From Acidimicrobiaceae bacterium (GTDB lineage Bacteria > Actinomycetota > Acidimicrobiia > Acidimicrobiales > RAAP-2), in contig PNAT01000104.1 of the NCBI GenBank assembly GCA_003169675.1, positions 1 to 39,095 of the forward strand: DNA of 39,095 nucleotides, written 5' to 3'. A program made the position numbers and the translations under genes. The notes beneath the pieces were generated by a model. The model was not told the origin of the DNA, ran no database searches, and saw only the letters and a list, made by a program, of their open reading frames with translations. The first letter of the stretch is position 1; every line of letters begins with the position of its first letter. Positions 15,708 to 23,545 of the stretch are shown piece after piece.

Positions 15708-17024
15708 TCAATGTGCGTGGGGTGCCGTTCCCACGCCGCCTTCGGGCACCGACTCGTTGGCTGTCCAGGTGAAGACCCCACGGGCCATGGTCGAGGTGGC
15801 GCGGGCGGCCCGGGCGGTGAAGACCTTTTGGCGGGCCCGCTGCACGGCGTCGTCGGCCGGATCGGCCAGCCAGGCGTTTTCGGCCAGGTGTCCGGCCAGC
15901 CGCAGGGCCTCCTCCGCCCCGTCAGCCTCGGGAGACCCCTCGGCCAGGGCCAGTAGCTCCAGCGCCCGGTCGGCCAACATGCCGGACCCACCGGCCAGGG
16001 CGGCCAGCTCGCGGGCCAGGGCGCGCTCGCTGGCCGGCTTGAGGGTGGCCGGGTTCCCGTCCCACCAGCCCCCGTACTGGCGCCACACCGTGTGCACCAC
16101 GAACTCCGGCTCGTCGTAGACGGGGCGTAAGTAGGGGCGTTCTTCCAGCTCGGCGGGGGGCCGGACGGAATGGATGGCGTCGTCCAGCCGCCCGCCCGCA
16201 TTCATGATGCTCAGGGTCTGATCGACCAGGGAGTCCAACAGGTCGGCCGTGTCGGTCAGGGCCTGGCGGACCCGGTCCGCCCCCACCACGGGCAGCCCAT
16301 GCCCGGGCAGCAGGAACTCGGCCTCGAGCAGGAGCATCCGTCGCAAGGCCTCGGCCCACTCGCGAGGGTAGCGCTGCACCTTCTGAGGATTGCCCGCATT
16401 GGGTGAGGCCCAGATGAACAGGTCCCCGCAACAGAGCACCCTGGCGTCGGCCTGCCAGGTGATGGTGTGGTCGTCGGTCTCGCCCTTCTCGTGCCGGAGC
16501 GCGAAGTCGACCCCGCCCACGGAGAGATCCAGGGTGTCGTGGTAGGTGCGGTCGGGGTAGCGGTACCTGGTCGGCCAGTGCAGATCCTTGAAGCCGAACT
16601 GGCGCCGGTTGATGATGGTGTTGTAGCCCGCAGTGAAGATGTAACGGTCGAAACGCGCCGGCAGCGCGTGGTGGGCGATCACCTCGGGGGCGGGCCACCC
16701 TTGCGCACGGGCTTCCTCCTCCCACACCGGCATGCCGAACACGTGATCGATGTGCCCGTGGGAGTAGATGGCGGTGTTGAGCCGGGATGCGCTCCAACTC
16801 CGGACGTCGTCGTGGACCACCGAGGCCAGGGGCAGGCTGCCGGTGTCGACCAGGACCAGGCCGTCCCCGGTGTCGAAGGCGGAGACGTTGGCGAACGACG
16901 GGGCGAAGCCGACGCCGTCGGTGATCTCCACGAAGCCACCGATGTGGTCCAGCGGATGCAGCGTGGCGGTCGAGACCTCACCGCGCCACAGGCGGTCGGC
17001 CACGCTCAGGATGTCACTGGACAT
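15708..17024 (-). CDS. MBL-fold hydrolase related to alkyl sulfatases
   Basis: 438 residues. The metallo-beta-lactamase core has HGHIDH (89-94), GETDDH (181-186), GDLF with Asp201, and PGHG with His242. The C-terminal part (about 310-425) with YGGWWDGNPATLKPA followed by helical repeats matches the alkyl sulfatase dimerisation domain. The third, SCP2-like domain of SdsA-type enzymes is missing, and the protein is about 200 residues shorter. No signal peptide is evident. A good SD (gagggggg) precedes ATG 17024. Probable hydrolase of sulfate or phosphate esters, or a thiol-type substrate; not proven. Confidence 0.8.
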   Translation of the reverse strand: MSSDILSVADRLWRGEVSTATLHPLDHIGGFVEITDGVGFAPSFANVSAFDTGDGLVLVDTGSLPLASVVHDDVRSWSASRLNTAIYSHGHIDHVFGMPVWEEEARAQGWPAPEVIAHHALPARFDRYIFTAGYNTIINRRQFGFKDLHWPTRYRYPDRTYHDTLDLSVGGVDFALRHEKGETDDHTITWQADARVLCCGDLFIWASPNAGNPQKVQRYPREWAEALRRMLLLEAEFLLPGHGLPVVGADRVRQALTDTADLLDSLVDQTLSIMNAGGRLDDAIHSVRPPAELEERPYLRPVYDEPEFVVHTVWRQYGGWWDGNPATLKPASERALARELAALAGGSGMLADRALELLALAEGSPEADGAEEALRLAGHLAENAWLADPADDAVQRARQKVFTARAARATSTMARGVFTWTANESVPEGGVGTAPHAH

Positions 17025-17078
17025 GGCTCCCCCCTCGGGAGTGGCGGACGAGCGCGACCACTCCGGGTTGCGGTGGGG

Positions 17079-17318
17079 TCAACTCCCCGGTGTCGGCTCC
17101 TCAGCCGGGGTGGATGCCGCCGCCGAAGTCCCGTTGGTCGACGCCGCGGCGGGATCGGTCTCGGCGGACTTCTTGCCCTGATCGATGCCCTTATCGAATT
17201 CCGTCTTGGCGGAACCCAGGCTACGCGCCAACTTGGGAATGGCCGCCCCGCCGAAGAGGAGCACCACGACCACGATGAGGACGATGATTCCTGATTCCCC
17301 GAATAGTTCTGCCAGCAT
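17079..17318 (-). CDS. tatA: Twin-arginine translocase subunit TatA/TatE
   Basis: 79 residues from ATG 17318 with aaggaga as SD. A short N-terminus (MLAELFGESG) leads into one hydrophobic helix (IIVLIVVVVLLFGGAAIP), then the conserved KLARSLGSAKTEFDKGI amphipathic helix and a Ser/Ala/Thr-rich tail. TatA forms the pore-like component of the Tat system, exporting folded proteins. It is on the same strand as, and 54 bp upstream of, the MBL hydrolase. TatC is not present here. Confidence 0.85.
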   Translation of the reverse strand: MLAELFGESGIIVLIVVVVLLFGGAAIPKLARSLGSAKTEFDKGIDQGKKSAETDPAAASTNGTSAAASTPAEEPTPGS

Positions 17319-17397
17319 GTGCGTCTCCTTCACCCGAGTCCACATTTGGGTGAACCACCGTTCAGATTAGACCCATTCGATCGAAGGGGCGCATCGC

Positions 17398-17802
17398 TCA
17401 CCCGGCCAGAAGGATGCCCATGGCCAGCGCGGCCACGCTGGATAGGCCGGCCACGGAGCCCCACACGGCCAACGCCACCTTGGCGGTGGACCGAGCGTGG
17501 AGGAACGCTCCCACGCCAGCGGCGGCCACCACGACGATCTTGGCCATCAGCACGGCCTTCCAGGCGCTGCTCTGGGCGGCCAGGTGGACCGTGGAGAGGT
17601 TCCAGAAGCCGGTTGTCACCAGGACGGCATAGGCGGGCCAGGCCAAGCGGGCGAAGGCCCGGGCCAGTGCCTTGGGAGCCTCGGCCCCCAAGCTGCGGGC
17701 GGGGCCGACCAGGCCCATCATGACGATCTGCCCACCGACCCAGACGGAGGCGGCCAGGACGTGCAGGGTCAGCCGGAGGGTATCGAGAGCGGGGGCGAGC
17801 AC
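17398..17802 (-). CDS. CopD-like small membrane protein
   Basis: 134 residues with four predicted membrane helices. The N-terminal LRLTLHVLAASVWVGGQIVM resembles the CopD/DUF2269-type histidine motif, where the His and the WVGG pattern sit in the first helix. Later helices contain WPAYAVLVTTGFWNLS and MAKIVVVAAAGVGAFLHARS. The role could be copper handling or heme-protein maturation near the oxidase genes, which is inference. The start is GTG 17802. It is encoded 20 bp downstream of the enoyl-CoA hydratase gene. Confidence 0.65.
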   Translation of the reverse strand: MLAPALDTLRLTLHVLAASVWVGGQIVMMGLVGPARSLGAEAPKALARAFARLAWPAYAVLVTTGFWNLSTVHLAAQSSAWKAVLMAKIVVVAAAGVGAFLHARSTAKVALAVWGSVAGLSSVAALAMGILLAG

Positions 17803-17822
17803 CGAGCCAGGAACCTCCGGCG

Positions 17823-18596
17823 CTACTTGCCCTGCCAGTTGGGCGGGCGCTTCTCGGCGAAGGCGATCGGGCCCTCCATGGCATCGGCCGAGGAGAACAC
17901 GATCCCGACGGCCGCATCGTTGATGGCCCAGCCTTCGGATTCCGGCACATCGGCGGCCTGCTTCATCACGCTCTTGGAGTAGCGGACGGCCAGGGGCGCA
18001 TTGGCGGCGATGCGATCAGCCAGGGCGAGGGCCTCGGTGAGGAGGGCGTCGGCCGGGACGACCTTGTTGACCAGGCCGAGGGTGTGGGCCCGGGTGGCAT
18101 CGATGGGGTCACCGGTCATGGCCAGCTCCAAGGCGACGGCCATGGGGAGCCGCTTAGGCATCCGGATGAGGCCGCCGGCGCCGGCGATCAGGCCCCGCTT
18201 GGCCTCGGGGACGCCGAAGGTGGCGTGCTCGGCGGCGATCACCAGGTCGCACGAGAGCATGATCTCGAAGCCGCCGGCCAGTGCCGATCCGTTGACCGCG
18301 GCGATGATCGGCTTGGGGAAGTCCCGCTTGGTGAGGCCGGCGAAGCCGCCACTGGCGCCGATGATGTCGCCCCCCTCGCCGCTGGAGAAGGCCTTGAGGT
18401 CCATGCCGGCGCAGAAAGCCTTCTCACCGCTCCCGGTGATGACCACCACCGCACACCCGTCGTCCTCGGCCAGCTCGTCCATGATGGACGACATGGCCCG
18501 GCTCACGCCGCCGTTGATGGCATTGCGGGCCTCGGGCCGGTTGATGGTCAGGATCTCCACGCCACCTCGGCGCTCCCGCAAGACTTCATCTGACAT
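17823..18596 (-). CDS. Enoyl-CoA hydratase
   Basis: 257 residues. The crotonase core shows INRPEARNAI, EKAFCAGMDLKAF (oxyanion hole), VNGSALAGGFEIMLSCDLVI with Glu111, and FGVPEAKRGLIAGAGGLIR with Glu131. Both glutamates used for hydration are present, unlike in the crotonase-fold protein at 6234-7016. It probably hydrates a 2-enoyl-CoA in fatty-acid or related acyl-CoA breakdown. The SD aaggga precedes ATG 18596. The C-terminus has the family KRPPNWQGK ending. Confidence 0.9.
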   Translation of the reverse strand: MSDEVLRERRGGVEILTINRPEARNAINGGVSRAMSSIMDELAEDDGCAVVVITGSGEKAFCAGMDLKAFSSGEGGDIIGASGGFAGLTKRDFPKPIIAAVNGSALAGGFEIMLSCDLVIAAEHATFGVPEAKRGLIAGAGGLIRMPKRLPMAVALELAMTGDPIDATRAHTLGLVNKVVPADALLTEALALADRIAANAPLAVRYSKSVMKQAADVPESEGWAINDAAVGIVFSSADAMEGPIAFAEKRPPNWQGK

Positions 18597-18665
18597 GGGA
18601 CATCCCTTCTGTGTGGCGCAGGCCGAGGCGTCGGCGCCGGTAGGCGCTGAGGCTACTGCGACGTC

Positions 18666-19406
18666 CTAGCCGAGTGGAACTGCGGGGTAGGACTGGCCCT
18701 CCTCGAGCAGGGCCGCCCCGAGGCGCCGGGCCCGGTTGCTGTAGCGCACCGTGAAGGCGAACATGGCCCCGAGGCAGACGGCCGAGATGATCGGGGAGAC
18801 GGTGAGGAAGAGGCCCGTGTGCAAGAACCCGGCCAGCACGAGGCGGACGCTGGCTTCGGACAGGAGGCCGATGCCCCAGACGAAGGTCAGCACCCGGAAG
18901 GTCCGCTGGCCTCCGGGCAGGTCGTGCAGTTCGTCGTAGGCCGCCACCTTGTCGGGGTCGTTCCCGGCGGAGAGGAAGCGGCCGACATAGAAGATGGCGG
19001 GACGCTTATGGGTGACGATGGTCACCAGGCACACGATGCCGAAGAGGGCCGTGAACGCCGAGTCCCGCGCCTTGAGGACGTAGGCGTTGCCGCCCAACAG
19101 CGTCGAGGTGACGACACCGACGGCGAAGCCGAAGAGGACGACGGCCCCGATGGGATCGATGCGGCGGTCGCGGATGAACTCAATGAGGATCCAGGCCACC
19201 GGGAACGCGCCGGCGATGATGAGCGCCTGGACGTCGGAGTGCACATGGTGGCGGACCAGGAAGTACACCCCGAGCGGGACCACTGCCCCCCCGATGACAC
19301 TGGGTGCCAGGTTGCGCAGCGTCGGGACCCCGGGCTCCCACGATGGCGCCGGGGTGGCCGCTCCGTTCTCCCCCTCCGTTCCCTCTCGTGTCGAGGGAAG
19401 GTTCAT
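18666..19406 (-). CDS. VC0807-type multi-pass membrane protein
   Basis: 246 residues with about six hydrophobic segments after a polar N-terminus of some 25 residues. The sequence VYFLVRHHVHSDVQALIIAG and the central LLGGNAYVLKARDSAFTALF resemble the VC0807 family, whose function is undefined. A region GQRTFRVLTFVWGIGLLSEA is typical of the same group. It is divergent from the gene at 19459, with about 50 bp between starts, so they may share a control region. Confidence 0.65.
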   Translation of the reverse strand: MNLPSTREGTEGENGAATPAPSWEPGVPTLRNLAPSVIGGAVVPLGVYFLVRHHVHSDVQALIIAGAFPVAWILIEFIRDRRIDPIGAVVLFGFAVGVVTSTLLGGNAYVLKARDSAFTALFGIVCLVTIVTHKRPAIFYVGRFLSAGNDPDKVAAYDELHDLPGGQRTFRVLTFVWGIGLLSEASVRLVLAGFLHTGLFLTVSPIISAVCLGAMFAFTVRYSNRARRLGAALLEEGQSYPAVPLG

Positions 19407-19458
19407 CGCGTCAATCTACCTTCGGAGCGGGGCAGCGGCCCGGGCCTAGACTTTTCCC

Positions 19459-20064
19459 GTGTCGTTACTGGCCCATGCCCTCGAGTTCGTGCTCATCGTG
19501 GGTGTCGTGGCGGTTCTGGGCGCTGCCGCGGCCTACCTGGTGGCCCGCCGGTTGCTGCGGCGCCGATGGAGGACCCTGCGGGCCCACGTGGCCACACGGG
19601 GCGTGCTCTCGGGGGTGAGCTACCTGGCCGCGGGCGGCGAAAGGTGGCGGGCGCGGGCCACGCCGGAGGAACTGAGCCGGGGAACGGCGGCCCGGGTGCG
19701 CCGCCGGATGTGGGTGGCTATTGAGGACGCGGAGGACACCGTGCGCCACGCCGACTCCCGGGACGCCCCTGTCGCCGAGTTGCCCGCGTTGTGCCGGTCA
19801 TTGCGCAGTGTGGCCGCCGAGATTGACCACCTCCTTCGCCTGGAGCGCCGGCTGCCCCGGGGCCATGAGCGCCCGGATGCCGTGCGGACGCAGGTGGCCG
19901 AGCTGATTCATGCAGCGCGCGACGTCCAGGTGGCGGCCCTACGCGCCTGCAGCGACGCCACCGAGCCTCAGGTGCGCTCCCTGGTGCGCCAGGCTGGTGA
20001 CGAAGTGGAGATCGTGGCGGCCGCCCTCTCCCGCATGCGTTCGATCGCCCCCCACCCTCGCTGA
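19459..20064 (+). CDS. Membrane-anchored protein of unknown function
   Basis: 201 residues from GTG 19459. One N-terminal helix (about residues 5-30, with LIVGVVAVLGAAAAYLVARR) is followed by a strongly basic stretch and a helical, charged soluble part that could form a coiled coil. No domain is recognised. The Arg-rich juxtamembrane region suggests a cytosolic location for the soluble part. It is followed 47 bp later by the GH1 gene on the same strand. A shared transcript is possible. Confidence 0.6.
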   Translation: MSLLAHALEFVLIVGVVAVLGAAAAYLVARRLLRRRWRTLRAHVATRGVLSGVSYLAAGGERWRARATPEELSRGTAARVRRRMWVAIEDAEDTVRHADSRDAPVAELPALCRSLRSVAAEIDHLLRLERRLPRGHERPDAVRTQVAELIHAARDVQVAALRACSDATEPQVRSLVRQAGDEVEIVAAALSRMRSIAPHPR

Positions 20065-20111
20065 GCGAATCCCCAAGGGGGGCGCACGTCGGCCATGCCA
20101 CACTGAGCGGC

Positions 20112-21611
20112 GTGCCTGCCGCTTTCAGCCTGCTCGGCGAGGGCTTTGCCATCGGGGTGTCCACGGCTGGCTTCCAGGTCGAAGGTGGGTACAACGGTGA
20201 CGGAGAACCGCACAACAATTGGCTGAACTGGGAGCACACGGGCCGGGTCGAGCGATCCGGGACCGCCTGCGACTTCTGGCGCCGCCCCGAAGAGGCACTC
20301 GACCGCGCCGTCTCCATCGGGTGCACCACCTTCCGCCTGTCGGTGGAGTGGGCCCGCCTGGAGCCCGAGCCCGATCACTTCGACGACGCCGCGCTGGAGC
20401 GGTACGTCGAGATCCTCTCCATGTGCGCGGCACGGCGCGTGGAGCCCATTGTCGCCCTCCATCACTTCACCCATCCGTGGTGGCTCGGTGACGAGTTCTG
20501 GCTGCGCCCGGCGTCCCCCGAGCGTTTCCTCCGTCACGTCCGGCGCGTCGTCCCGGCGCTGGTCCCGTACTGCCGTCGCTGGGTCACCATCAACGAACCC
20601 AATCGATTGATGCGGGCGGGATGGTTGGAGGGAGTGTTCCCCCCGGGGCGGCGGATGGCCGTGGCCGACGCCTACTGCGTGCTCGACAATCTCCTCACCG
20701 CCCACGTGCTGGTCGCCGACGACATCGTGGCGTCTCAACCCGACGCTCTGGTCACGTGCACCACCAGCTCGTCGTCCCTGTACGAGCACGATCGCCTGCT
20801 GACCGATCTCCTCCTCCTGCGCTCGGCCGACGTCGACCCGGCCGACGTCGACCGCTACGTGGACGAGCGCCGCGCCCTCCATGACGCAGCCCTGCCGCCG
20901 CGCCACGTGGGCGAGCTGGCGCTGCGGCGGTTCTCCGCCGCGGTCTGCCCGTACGGTACCGAAGGCGGGATCGGTGGCGGCGCCCTGTGGTCGCGGCTCC
21001 GCCGCGCCTCCCGGCGCCCCGCCCCGCGGCGCGTGGTCGGGGCGGTCCATGCTTCACCTCAGGCGCGCCCGCTGGGCGCCATCGGTTTCGAGTGGGACGA
21101 TCCGGTGACCAGCCGTGCGTTGCGCCTCCCCGGGGGGATCGGCGCCGAGGCCGCGCGCCGGTGGTCGCCCCGTCTGGCCGCCTGGGATGTCCGCCCCCGC
21201 CCCGCGGGCCTGCAGGCTTGGTGCCGCGCCGAGGCGGCGCTGCATCCGGGCCTGCCCCTCTGGGTGGAGAACGGGATGGCCACTCAGGTGGTGGGCGGGC
21301 GCGGCGTGCCCAGGGGGGACGGGTGGGACCGTCCACGCCACGTGCGTGAGCACCTGGGAGCGGTGGTGGGTGCCGTGGCCGACGGGATCCCGGTCGGCGC
21401 CTACCTGCACCGGTCCCTGGTCGACTCCTACGAGTGGGGGAGCTCCCGATCGTGCCGCGGGCTGTTCGGGATGGACCGCACCGATCCGGCCGGTGCGGTC
21501 AGGTGGATGGACACCGATGCCCAGGGCGACGATGCCGCGGGGGAGTTCCGCCGCGTGGTGTCCGGGTTGGTGGCGGGGGACCGCACCGTCCTCGACGCCC
21601 CCCCGGCTTAG
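20112..21611 (+). CDS. Glycoside hydrolase family 1 protein
   Basis: 499 residues from GTG 20112. GH1 signatures are STAGFQVEGG (N-terminal glycone site), DFWRRPEEALDRAVSIG, FRLSVEWARLEPE, the acid/base glutamate in VTINEPN (Glu162), and the nucleophile in LWVENGM (Glu386). Both catalytic residues are intact, so an active beta-glycosidase is likely. The region from about 290 to 335 is Arg- and Pro-rich and diverged. No signal peptide is present, so the protein is cytosolic. It overlaps the convergent DedA gene by 4 bp. Sugar specificity is not evident. Confidence 0.88.
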   Translation: MPAAFSLLGEGFAIGVSTAGFQVEGGYNGDGEPHNNWLNWEHTGRVERSGTACDFWRRPEEALDRAVSIGCTTFRLSVEWARLEPEPDHFDDAALERYVEILSMCAARRVEPIVALHHFTHPWWLGDEFWLRPASPERFLRHVRRVVPALVPYCRRWVTINEPNRLMRAGWLEGVFPPGRRMAVADAYCVLDNLLTAHVLVADDIVASQPDALVTCTTSSSSLYEHDRLLTDLLLLRSADVDPADVDRYVDERRALHDAALPPRHVGELALRRFSAAVCPYGTEGGIGGGALWSRLRRASRRPAPRRVVGAVHASPQARPLGAIGFEWDDPVTSRALRLPGGIGAEAARRWSPRLAAWDVRPRPAGLQAWCRAEAALHPGLPLWVENGMATQVVGGRGVPRGDGWDRPRHVREHLGAVVGAVADGIPVGAYLHRSLVDSYEWGSSRSCRGLFGMDRTDPAGAVRWMDTDAQGDDAAGEFRRVVSGLVAGDRTVLDAPPA

Positions 21612-22249
21612 ATCGAGCCAGCACCGGAGTCCGGCTCGGGTTCGCCGAACTCGGCCGGACCCTTGCGGTGCCGTCGGACGACGAGGACGACCACCGCCAC
21701 CACGATGAGTCCCAGCAGCACGTAGGACACGATGCCCGATGCGTGCTCGACCTTCGCACCCACGAAGTACCCGAGCAGGCAGAAGGTCGTCCCCCACACC
21801 ACCCCGCCGGCTGCGTTGGCGGGGAGGAAGACGCGATAGGGCATGGCCGACATGCCCGAGAGGCCCGGGACCACGGCGCGCAGGAAGGCCGAGAAGCGGG
21901 CCAGGAACACGGCCAGGGCGCCGCGGCGGTTCAACTCCTGCAGGGCGCGGTCAATGCCCTTCTGCCGTTCGCGCAGCGCCCGGGTGGCGATGAGGCGCCG
22001 GCCCCACTTCTGGCCGACCAGATAGCCGACCGAGTCCCCGGCGATGGCGCAGGCGACGATTAACAGGATGAGCCCGACGATGTTGACTCGTTGGCTGGCC
22101 GCCAGCACACCACCGAGGATGACGGCGGTCTCCCCGGGGAAGACGAAGCCCAGCATGATGGCAGCCTCGGCGAAGACAAGGAGGCCGACCAGGACGTAGG
22201 CCTGCCAGCCGTGCAGGTTGAGGATGGGATGGAGCAGGCGGCTGACCAC
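21608..22249 (-). CDS. DedA/SNARE-associated family membrane protein
   Basis: 213 residues from GTG 22249. DedA features include the early LLVFAEAAIMLGFVFPGE with the conserved E..PGE, GDSVGYLVGQKWGRRL, and the FLARFSAFLRAVVPGLSG arginine-rich re-entrant motif, followed by the GGVVWGTTFCLLGYFVG helix. The family works in envelope homeostasis and lipid-carrier flipping. It lies just downstream of the alpha/beta hydrolase gene (33 bp), perhaps in one operon. Confidence 0.88.
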   Translation of the reverse strand: MVSRLLHPILNLHGWQAYVLVGLLVFAEAAIMLGFVFPGETAVILGGVLAASQRVNIVGLILLIVACAIAGDSVGYLVGQKWGRRLIATRALRERQKGIDRALQELNRRGALAVFLARFSAFLRAVVPGLSGMSAMPYRVFLPANAAGGVVWGTTFCLLGYFVGAKVEHASGIVSYVLLGLIVVAVVVLVVRRHRKGPAEFGEPEPDSGAGSI

Positions 22250-22282
22250 GGATATCCCGCCCGCCTGTCTCCCCGGCCGCCG

Positions 22283-23398
22283 CTAGTTGGCGGCGCGCAG
22301 CGTGTGCTCGCGAGGATGGAATTGGCGCCAGCGGTCCACCACCTGGCCCATGAAGGCCTTCCCTGACGCCACGTAGGCGAGGATGTCGGCCTGCCCCTGG
22401 GGCCGGGCCAGCATCCAGCTGTGGCCACCGGGTACCCATTGGACCGGTGCCCGGGCGATGGCGGCGAATTCGGTGGCCGCGGCTCCCGGAGTGATGCGGT
22501 CGAAGCAGCCCCACTCGTTGAGGATCGGCATCTGGCGGGCCACCAGGGCGCGCACCTCGCTGCGCTGGTCGATGGACATGAGCATGCTGCCGATGGGCAT
22601 GGTCTTGGCGACCGAGCGGATGTTGCGGCGGACGTCGGGGAGCACGGAGCGCACGGTCGAGAACATGCGCCCGATGAAGAGATCGGGCAGGTCGAAGAAG
22701 ACGGCCGCCATCATGTCGATCATGGGCGCGATGTCCGGCGCGAACGGGGCCAGCAGCGCCGGCAGGATCCCGTGGCGCTCCTTCCACCCAGGGGTGCTCA
22801 CCCCGTCCCGGTAGATCACCCCGAGGGTGCGCCGGGGATGGTCATGGGCGAACTGCACGGCCACGGCGGTCCCCATGGAGTGCCCGAGGAGGACCACCGG
22901 TCCGGCGTCGACCTGGTGGACGATGGCCATGACCTGGTTGGCCAGGTTCTCCATCGACACGTCCTGCCAGTCGAGAGGGTCGCTGCCGCCGAATCCGGGC
23001 AGGCTCGGGTTGATGACCCGCCAGCCCAGTTGCTCGGCCAGTCGGGCGCTCTCCCGCCAGTACATGCCACCGCCGGCGAAGTACCCGTGGATGTTGACGG
23101 CCCAGATCGGCGGCGTGCCCGGGCCGTCGGGCCCGTAGGCGTTGACATTGTCCGACACGGCGAAGCGCAGGCGCCGGCCCTCGACCATGATCGAACTGGG
23201 GACCATACGGATGGAGGGGGACTTGCGGATCTTGCGGACGTACTGGTCGCGCATCACGCCCAGGCCATGGGGGGCGTGGCCGGCATCGACCAGTTCGACG
23301 GGGGTGGGGCCGTCGAGCGGGGCCATCAGGGCCCCGGAAATTTGCAGCGTGTCCTCCTGCTGCGGAGCAGCCTTCCCTCTGAAAAACCGAACCGCCAT
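22283..23398 (-). CDS. Alpha/beta hydrolase with N-terminal extension
   Basis: 371 residues from ATG 23398; the frame continues to 24004, but that part is antisense to the amidohydrolase gene. The alpha/beta hydrolase core begins near residue 98 (PIWAVNIHGYFAGGGMYW), with nucleophile elbow LLGHSMGTA (Ser174), an Asp candidate in the EWGCFDRITPG segment, and the histidine in VPGGHSWMLARP. The roughly 95-residue N-terminal extension contains VRKIRKSPSIRMVPSSIMV. Substrate unknown. It diverges from the amidohydrolase gene. Confidence 0.82.
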   Translation of the reverse strand: MAVRFFRGKAAPQQEDTLQISGALMAPLDGPTPVELVDAGHAPHGLGVMRDQYVRKIRKSPSIRMVPSSIMVEGRRLRFAVSDNVNAYGPDGPGTPPIWAVNIHGYFAGGGMYWRESARLAEQLGWRVINPSLPGFGGSDPLDWQDVSMENLANQVMAIVHQVDAGPVVLLGHSMGTAVAVQFAHDHPRRTLGVIYRDGVSTPGWKERHGILPALLAPFAPDIAPMIDMMAAVFFDLPDLFIGRMFSTVRSVLPDVRRNIRSVAKTMPIGSMLMSIDQRSEVRALVARQMPILNEWGCFDRITPGAAATEFAAIARAPVQWVPGGHSWMLARPQGQADILAYVASGKAFMGQVVDRWRQFHPREHTLRAAN

Positions 23399-23545
23399 GC
23401 CTGACACTCCAGTCGCCCGGGCCAAGGCGTTTTGCCGCCCCCACACGGAGGATTCCTCCGTCTCCTTCTCCCACCGTATCCGACCCGGACGGCGCCGCGG
23501 GTTCTCTCGCGTGCACCCGGGCGGCAAGGGTGCGACGATGGGACC

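Noticed and set aside
14694..15956. A 420-codon plus-strand open frame across ctaC
   Set aside because: It is antisense to ctaC and the MBL gene, without known motifs.
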